Assembly: GCA_023128635.1 (NCBI GenBank)
Contig: JAGMDP010000112.1
Span: 1-11,300, forward strand
Reading direction: 5' to 3'
Length of the DNA stretch: 11,300 nucleotides
Source: Candidatus Heimdallarchaeota archaeon
Lineage (GTDB): Archaea > Asgardarchaeota > Heimdallarchaeia > JABLTI01
In this document: piece after piece, positions 7,954 to 11,300 of the stretch
Numbering within the stretch: position 1 is the first letter of the stretch
How the letters are laid out: every line of letters begins with the position of its first letter
Translations under genes and position numbers: made by a program
Notes under the pieces: generated by a model
The model's database searches: none
The model's input: only the letters and a program-made list of their open reading frames with translations
What the model was told of the DNA's origin: nothing

Positions 7954-8178
7954 TTAGGATTCGCCTTCTACTTTATAACCGAGATTTTCTATAGTTTCAA
8001 CTATTTTCTCTTTTTCAATTGCTTTCTCATTATATGCTACATCTGCAATGCCTTTTTGGAAATCAGCCTCAGCATGCTCAATACCTTCTAATCGACTAAG
8101 AGCTTTACCAATAGATGCTGAACAACCATTGCAATGCATACCACTTACCTTAAAGGTTACTTTTTTGTTTTTACCCAT
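7954..8178 (-). CDS. copZ: CopZ-like copper chaperone, single HMA domain
   Basis: A 74-residue protein consisting of one heavy-metal-associated (ferredoxin-like) domain. The metal-binding loop is GMHCNGC, with Cys16 and Cys19 holding one Cu(I). The length is typical of CopZ/Atx1 chaperones. It should carry Cu(I) in the cytoplasm to the N-terminal domains of CopA, whose gene starts 13 nt downstream. The His before the first Cys (MHC, versus MTC in both CopA domains) and the Asn-Gly between the cysteines set it apart from the pump's own domains. The start is secure: AAGGTGA (8192-8186) lies 7 nt before ATG 8178. It is the first gene of the operon, and the repeats in its leader suggest metal-dependent control. 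Confidence 0.92.
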   Translation of the reverse strand: MGKNKKVTFKVSGMHCNGCSASIGKALSRLEGIEHAEADFQKGIADVAYNEKAIEKEKIVETIENLGYKVEGES

Positions 8179-8185
8179 GATATAT

Positions 8186-8192
8186 TCACCTT
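8186..8192 (-). promoter_or_regulatory. Strong ribosome binding site of copZ
   Basis: AAGGTGA on the minus strand, 7 nt before ATG 8178. It is among the best matches to the 16S rRNA tail in this window and fixes the copZ start. Confidence 0.7.
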
Positions 8193-8220
8193 AATTTCCG
8201 AAATAGGAAAATTTAGTTCT

Positions 8221-8255
8221 AATTAAATAAGTCCATAAGCAATTAATAAGTTCAT
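8221..8255 (-). repeat. Imperfect direct repeats over the copZ promoter, candidate operator
   Basis: On the minus strand, ATGAACTTATTAATT (8255-8241) and ATGGACTTATTTAATT (8236-8221) are near-identical copies. They start 19 bp apart, close to two helical turns. The copy nearer copZ contains TTATTTAATT, the best TATA-like box for this gene. A start site about 26 nt further down (near 8200) would leave a short leader carrying the ribosome binding site. A repressor bound here would cover the promoter. No regulator gene is in the window, so this is inference from position and sequence. Confidence 0.4.
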
Positions 8256-8257
8256 CA

Positions 8258-8273
8258 TTCATTAATTAATGAA
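8258..8273. repeat. 16-bp perfect palindrome upstream of copZ
   Basis: TTCATTAATTAATGAA is self-complementary over all 16 bases. It abuts the imperfect direct repeats on the far side from copZ, 80-95 nt before its ATG. It is wholly AT-rich apart from the outer C/G, so chance is possible, but its place beside the promoter makes it a candidate protein site. Confidence 0.4.
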
Positions 8274-8280
8274 AAGTAAT

Positions 8281-8321
8281 CTCAGAATATTATTATCTTG
8301 TGTTTTTTCCTCAGAATATTA
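8281..8321. repeat. 12-bp exact direct repeat between dcyD-like gene and copZ
   Basis: CTCAGAATATTA occurs at 8281-8292 and again at 8310-8321, 29 bp apart start to start. The second copy begins 7 bp after the stop codon of the PLP-enzyme gene, so the pair lies in that gene's 3' untranslated region and far upstream of copZ. It could be a distal binding site, an RNA-processing signal, or a short duplication. Nothing shows which. Confidence 0.5.
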
Positions 8322-8328
8322 ATTTCTT

Positions 8329-9330
8329 CTATAGTTTTTTACCAAACGCATCCGCATACGAGAAAATAGCAGGCCCTCCACCGGAATGTAGAAACAAAAC
8401 ATTTGAATCTACAGGTATTTCTTCTCGAGAGATTAAATCAATCAACCCAACCATTGCTTTTCCATTATAAACAGGATCCAAGAATATACCTTCCAATTGG
8501 GCGATTAACTTTACTACATCAATCATATCTTTACTTGGATCACCATAACCTTGACCATAATATCCTTCAAGGACAACAATATCCGTATCACTTATTGCAA
8601 GATCTAGTGACCATTCTTCTTGGAACTCAGAGGCTATTTTCTGAACTTCCTTAATTATCTCTTCTTTTCCATCACCAACACCTATACCAATGACTTCAAT
8701 TTCAGGATAATACAGTTTTTTACCTAAAACAATTCCAGCTTGTGTTCCAGCACTACCTGTTGGAAACACAAGATAATCGAATGCAAAATCCATTTCTTCT
8801 GATTGTTCTGCAATTTCCTTCATAAACAAAACATAACCAAGAGCTCCTAGCTTAGTTGATCCACCAGTAGGAATAATGTATGGAACCTTTCCTTCATCCT
8901 GTAATACTTCAGCTATTTCTTCCATTCTCTGTTTTCGATCTGAACTTGACTTTACTCTATGAATTTTCACATCTAAAATTTGATCAAGCAATATATTCCC
9001 CGTAATCTGTTCACCAATAACAGAATCAGATAAAACCAATTCACAGTCTAATCCTAATCGAGCACAACAAGCAGCTGTTTGAAGACAATGATTGGATGTA
9101 AGTGCTCCTTCTGTAAGAACAACATGAGAGCCTTTTAGCAAGGCATCAGCAAGTAGAAACTCTAGTTTTCTATTTTTGTTTCCTCCAAAAGCCATGCCAG
9201 TAAGGTCATCCCGTTTCACGAAAACATTTGCTTTTCCTAAGTGCTCTGTTAGTCTCTCCATTGGGATAAGAGGAGTAGGTAATAAACAATGATTAATTCG
9301 AGGAATTGATTCAAGATCAAATTTTGGCAT
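8329..9330 (-). CDS. D-cysteine desulfhydrase / ACC deaminase family PLP enzyme
   Basis: A 333-residue fold-type II PLP enzyme. FVKRDDLTGMAFGGNKNRK (about 37-54) holds the PLP lysine, Lys52, at the position of Lys51 in Pseudomonas ACC deaminase. TSNH (78-81) packs against the cofactor, and TGSAGTQAG (191-199) binds the phosphate. The length matches the family. D-cysteine desulfhydrase converts D-cysteine to pyruvate, H2S and ammonia; ACC deaminase opens 1-aminocyclopropane-carboxylate. The two positions that separate these activities (Glu/Leu in ACC deaminase, Thr/Thr in the desulfhydrase) read Asn289 (VYNGKAM) and Ser316 (LHSGGGP) here. The enzyme is therefore nearer the desulfhydrase type but not exact, and no symbol is given. 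The frame opens at TTG 9351; ATG 9330 is preferred because it gives the usual family N-terminus. It diverges from the acetyltransferase and lies upstream of copZ in the same direction. Confidence 0.88.
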   Translation of the reverse strand: MPKFDLESIPRINHCLLPTPLIPMERLTEHLGKANVFVKRDDLTGMAFGGNKNRKLEFLLADALLKGSHVVLTEGALTSNHCLQTAACCARLGLDCELVLSDSVIGEQITGNILLDQILDVKIHRVKSSSDRKQRMEEIAEVLQDEGKVPYIIPTGGSTKLGALGYVLFMKEIAEQSEEMDFAFDYLVFPTGSAGTQAGIVLGKKLYYPEIEVIGIGVGDGKEEIIKEVQKIASEFQEEWSLDLAISDTDIVVLEGYYGQGYGDPSKDMIDVVKLIAQLEGIFLDPVYNGKAMVGLIDLISREEIPVDSNVLFLHSGGGPAIFSYADAFGKKL

Positions 9331-9474
9331 AAATATAGTTACTTCTACCAATTTTTATTATTAACGCTAAAAAACAATGAAAAACATAAATTTGTGAACC
9401 TAAAGAATTCGTAGAGATAGAGATGATACAATTTTAAATCATAATAAAAATTAATTTAATTGCAATTTTTGCCG

Positions 9475-9494
9475 TTTAACTTAAATAGGTTAAA
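9475..9494 (+). promoter_or_regulatory. Acetyltransferase promoter with a flanking dyad
   Basis: CTTAAATA (9480-9487) is a TATA-like box. A start site about 26 nt downstream (near 9510) would leave a leader of roughly 19 nt carrying the GGAGG site. The box is framed by a 6-bp dyad, TTTAAC (9475-9480) and GTTAAA (9489-9494), which might be an operator or simply AT-rich chance. Confidence 0.4.
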
Positions 9495-9515
9495 GCATGT
9501 TTTTTTCAAGTATCT

Positions 9516-9520
9516 GGAGG
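9516..9520 (+). promoter_or_regulatory. GGAGG ribosome binding site deciding a TTG start
   Basis: GGAGG lies 8 nt before TTG 9529, the strongest ribosome binding site in the window. It places the acetyltransferase start 69 nt inside the open frame that begins at 9460. Confidence 0.75.
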
Positions 9521-9528
9521 AAAATTAT

Positions 9529-10074
9529 TTGTTCGAAGGAGAAAAAATCCGATTAAGATCAATAGAACTCACTGATCTTGATGCTATAATGGAAAATTGG
9601 AACAATCTAAAACTCAGACGTTTCCTACATGAGCCTAGACCATTCTCTCGAGATGAAGAGGAAGAATGGATTAGAAGCACTTGGCGACGAAGAAAAGCAG
9701 GAAGTGATTTTCAATTTGCAGTTGAACATAAGGAAACCAAAGAATTTCTTGGAACAGCAGGATTATTTAGTTTAAATCAGGTTGCTCGATCGATAGAACT
9801 TGGAATTGCAATTCATGCAGAGAAGAATTGGGGAAAAGGTTACGGAACTGATACCATGAAAGTTCTCCTTGAATTCGGATTTAATTACTTGAATTTAAAT
9901 AGCATTCGATTAAGAGTAAACGATTTCAATGTAAGAGGAATTAAAACCTACAAGAAAGTTGGTTTTACAGAAGTAGGCAAGCTTCGACAAGCAAATTTCG
10001 TCGAAGGAAAATATAATGATATGGTTTTCATGGATATTTTAAGAGAAGAATGGGAGAAAATGAAGGAAAAGTAG
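9529..10074 (+). CDS. GNAT N-acetyltransferase, RimJ/RimL type
   Basis: A 181-residue acetyl-CoA-dependent N-acetyltransferase. The N-terminal strand KIRLRSIELTDLDAI is typical of the RimJ/RimL branch. The acetyl-CoA-binding segment is ELGIAIHAEKNWGKGYGTD, with the pyrophosphate loop in NWGKGYGT. NVRGIKTYKKVGFTEVGKLR is the conserved C-terminal N....Y.K.GF motif. Relatives acetylate ribosomal-protein N-termini, other protein N-termini, polyamines or small amines; the substrate cannot be told here. TTG 9529 is chosen as start because GGAGG sits 8 nt upstream and the protein then begins just before the conserved domain. The frame remains open back to TTG 9460, but that extra 23-residue stretch looks like leader sequence. 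It is the only plus-strand gene and is convergent with the hydrolase. Confidence 0.88.
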   Translation: MFEGEKIRLRSIELTDLDAIMENWNNLKLRRFLHEPRPFSRDEEEEWIRSTWRRRKAGSDFQFAVEHKETKEFLGTAGLFSLNQVARSIELGIAIHAEKNWGKGYGTDTMKVLLEFGFNYLNLNSIRLRVNDFNVRGIKTYKKVGFTEVGKLRQANFVEGKYNDMVFMDILREEWEKMKEK

Positions 10075-10095
10075 AACTCATATAAAATTCTACTT
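10069..10095. terminator. Inverted repeat between convergent genes, possible two-way terminator
   Basis: AAGTAGAA (10069-10076) and TTCTACTT (10088-10095) form a perfect 8-bp stem around an 11-nt AT-rich loop. It spans the acetyltransferase TAG and the last base of the hydrolase stop, so transcripts from either side would carry it at their 3' end. The stem is low in GC and only loosely T-rich sequence follows on either strand, so termination strength is uncertain. Confidence 0.4.
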
Positions 10096-11015
10096 CAAAT
10101 ATTATTGTTTATGAATTGCTGAATATTCGTGAAATAATTAGGTTCTAGGTATGCTTCAACATGACCCCTATCATCTACTCGCCAGAGTAATTTTGAAGCA
10201 GTATTATTTAGCAAATTGTAGATGGTTGTAGCATCTTCTGGATTAATATCCAAATCAGCATTACCATGGATAATGTATGTAGGGATTGTAATATTGTAAA
10301 CTTCTTTCGCAGGGGATATATCCGCAAACGAATACCCATAATGAGTTTCCATCATAGCAATAGTTATTTGTCCAAAAATAGCCCAAGGAAAACCAGATCT
10401 CATAGGATACGCTTGTCGAATCATCAGATCACCATAAGCCCAAGAAGAATCTGCAATAATAGCAGCAACATCATTGTATTGTGCTGTATAGAACAAAATA
10501 GTTGCAGCTCCTTGACTTTCAGCGAACAAAACTATTTGTGAAGCATTAACTCCAGGTTGATGTCTAGTATAATTTACAGCGGCTTTTACATCTTTAACTT
10601 CATCAATGCCCCAGGTTAGACCAAGGAGAGTGTCCGGAGACTCACCTCGATTTCGGGAATCAAAGAAGAATAAGCGATAATCCAAATTATAAAAGCCTTC
10701 TCCGTAATGATCCAACATAAAAGCTTTCGAATGAGTAGCTCCATGCAATACAATAATTGTTATGTTAGAATTCGGAGCAGAAGAATTCTTTGGTTCAATA
10801 AACCAACCCTTTAATTCTAACCCATCACTTGTTGTGAAAGTAACATTTTCATAAGTCATATCATAATCATGAGGATAAACGTACATTGCTTCGTGATCGG
10901 GATGAAGCATAGTATTTTTACCAATTAATGGGATAATCGAGAAAACTAGTAGTGAGCCAAATACTAGAATAACTAAACTTAATGAAATAAGTGTAATCTT
11001 GAGCCATTTCTTCAT
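10095..11015 (-). CDS. Membrane-anchored alpha/beta hydrolase
   Basis: A 306-residue protein with an N-terminal membrane segment (about 7-31, after Lys-rich MKKWLK) and a long alpha/beta-hydrolase domain probably outside the cytoplasm. Several Asn-X-Ser/Thr sites (for example NSS, NIT, NTT-like) would fit a surface protein. The oxyanion region is VLHGATHS (89-96). The nucleophile elbow is AESQGA with Ser167; the usual first Gly is Ala. The acid is probably Asp254 in HGNADLD and the base His285 in DDRGHVEAY, giving a complete triad. It resembles the serine peptidase/esterase group of the 'prolyl oligopeptidase-like' or YqkD/FrsA type, but the substrate is unknown. ATG 11015 is supported by an upstream TAGGT about 10 nt before it and a TATA-like box further up. 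It stands as its own unit, separated from the sirtuin gene by 72 nt. Confidence 0.85.
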   Translation of the reverse strand: MKKWLKITLISLSLVILVFGSLLVFSIIPLIGKNTMLHPDHEAMYVYPHDYDMTYENVTFTTSDGLELKGWFIEPKNSSAPNSNITIIVLHGATHSKAFMLDHYGEGFYNLDYRLFFFDSRNRGESPDTLLGLTWGIDEVKDVKAAVNYTRHQPGVNASQIVLFAESQGAATILFYTAQYNDVAAIIADSSWAYGDLMIRQAYPMRSGFPWAIFGQITIAMMETHYGYSFADISPAKEVYNITIPTYIIHGNADLDINPEDATTIYNLLNNTASKLLWRVDDRGHVEAYLEPNYFTNIQQFINNNI

Positions 11016-11046
11016 TTTTTTTTAACCTACAATCATTTTGCTTTAA

Positions 11047-11056
11047 AAAATATAAG
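11047..11056 (-). promoter_or_regulatory. TATA-like box of the hydrolase gene
   Basis: On the minus strand CTTATATTTT, followed by TTAAAG, resembles the archaeal TATA consensus. A start about 26 nt downstream (near 11026) would give a leader of about 10 nt before ATG 11015. It lies between the sirtuin stop and the hydrolase start, so the hydrolase can be transcribed on its own. Confidence 0.45.
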
Positions 11057-11087
11057 CTTTTAGTGTCTAACGGTGGGAAAGTGGAAA

Positions 11088-11300
11088 TTATTGAATAATT
11101 TTTTCCACGAATTTCGGCAAAACCTCCTCAGATTTCCCAAGAACAACAAAATCAGCTAATTGAGAGATTGGTGTTTCATCAACATTAAACTCGATTACTA
11201 AGACATCATTCATTTTTGCCAAGTAAGGTAAATCAGCTATTGGATACACAACACCACTTGTACCTATAACAAGTAAAACATCGCATTCAGTTCTAATTAT
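11088..11300 (-). CDS. Sirtuin (Sir2) NAD-dependent protein deacylase, C-terminal fragment
   Basis: The last 70 codons of a gene whose 5' end lies beyond the right edge. The minus strand translates to CDVLLVIGTSGVVYPIADLP, then a helix and VIEFNVDETP, and ends ADFVVLGKSEEVLPKFVEK before TAA. The GTSGVVYP motif binds the NAD ribose/adenine part, and the Asn in EFN contacts the cofactor; both are standard sirtuin Rossmann-fold features. The C-terminal GK..EVLP.. helix is typical of prokaryotic class III/U sirtuins. Sirtuins remove acyl groups from lysines using NAD+; in archaea targets include the chromatin protein Alba. The catalytic His and zinc-binding cysteines are outside the window, so activity cannot be judged. 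The family call is confident. Confidence 0.9.
   Translation of the reverse strand: MIRTECDVLLVIGTSGVVYPIADLPYLAKMNDVLVIEFNVDETPISQLADFVVLGKSEEVLPKFVEKIIQ

Larger units (their letters stand above)
9331..9528. other. Divergent promoter region
   Basis: These 198 bases separate two divergent genes and must hold promoters for both. The right-hand part contains a TATA-like box and ribosome binding site for the acetyltransferase. The left-hand part has a weak TTAATAATAAAAA on the minus strand, about 33-45 nt before ATG 9330, as the best guess for the PLP enzyme. The rest is AT-rich with no gene seen. Confidence 0.45.

Noticed and set aside
9460..9528. 23-residue extension of the acetyltransferase from TTG 9460
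   Set aside because: GGAGG at 9516-9520 with 8-nt spacing points to TTG 9529, and the extension contains the likely promoter.
1..11300. CRISPR array, mobile element, toxin-antitoxin or defence system
   Set aside because: No regularly spaced repeats, transposase, integrase, terminal inverted repeats or defence-type genes are readable on either strand.

Overview
The window is AT-rich, gene-dense prokaryotic DNA that looks archaeal. It carries a Nog1-type GTPase, a family shared by archaea and eukaryotes. It also shows TATA-like boxes about 24-27 nt before short leaders, T-rich tracts after stop codons, and purine-rich ribosome binding sites about 8 nt before the starts. The lineage cannot be fixed from this window. 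An Asgard or related euryarchaeal-type genome is a guess, not a finding. At least three genes appear to start with TTG, so database starts here should be treated with care.

Layout, left to right; every gene except the acetyltransferase lies on the minus strand. (1) At 1-3001, read right to left, is a probable operon: a nitrilase-superfamily amidohydrolase, an NAD-dependent epimerase/dehydratase, a Nog1-like GTPase, and the first 21 codons of an RNA 3'-terminal phosphate cyclase (rtcA). The rtcA start overlaps the end of the GTPase gene, which suggests that a ribosome-assembly factor and an RNA-end enzyme are translated together. A hairpin plus T-rich tract at 3100-3128 separates this block from the next. 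(2) At 3146-5327 are two adjacent paralogous membrane proteins with zinc ribbons and no recognised function, behind a promoter-like TATA box and a perfect 9+1+9 palindrome. (3) At 5454-8178 is a copper-export operon: a one-domain metallochaperone (CopZ-like) followed 13 nt later by a Cu(I) P1B-type ATPase (CopA) with two N-terminal metal-binding domains. Its leader is rich in repeats and is a good place to look for a copper-responsive operator. (4) At 8329-9330 is a PLP enzyme of the D-cysteine desulfhydrase / ACC deaminase family. It diverges from (5) a RimJ/RimL-type GNAT acetyltransferase at 9529-10074 on the plus strand. (6) At 10095-11015 is a membrane-anchored alpha/beta hydrolase, convergent with the acetyltransferase across a small inverted repeat. 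(7) At 11088-11300 is the C-terminal 70 residues of a sirtuin (Sir2) deacylase, cut by the window edge.

Most of the content is ordinary housekeeping and metal homeostasis. The least explained parts are the zinc-ribbon membrane-protein pair with its palindromic promoter, and the repeat cluster in front of copZ-copA. I found no CRISPR array, transposase, tRNA, rRNA or phage gene. No stretch longer than about 200 bases lacks a gene.
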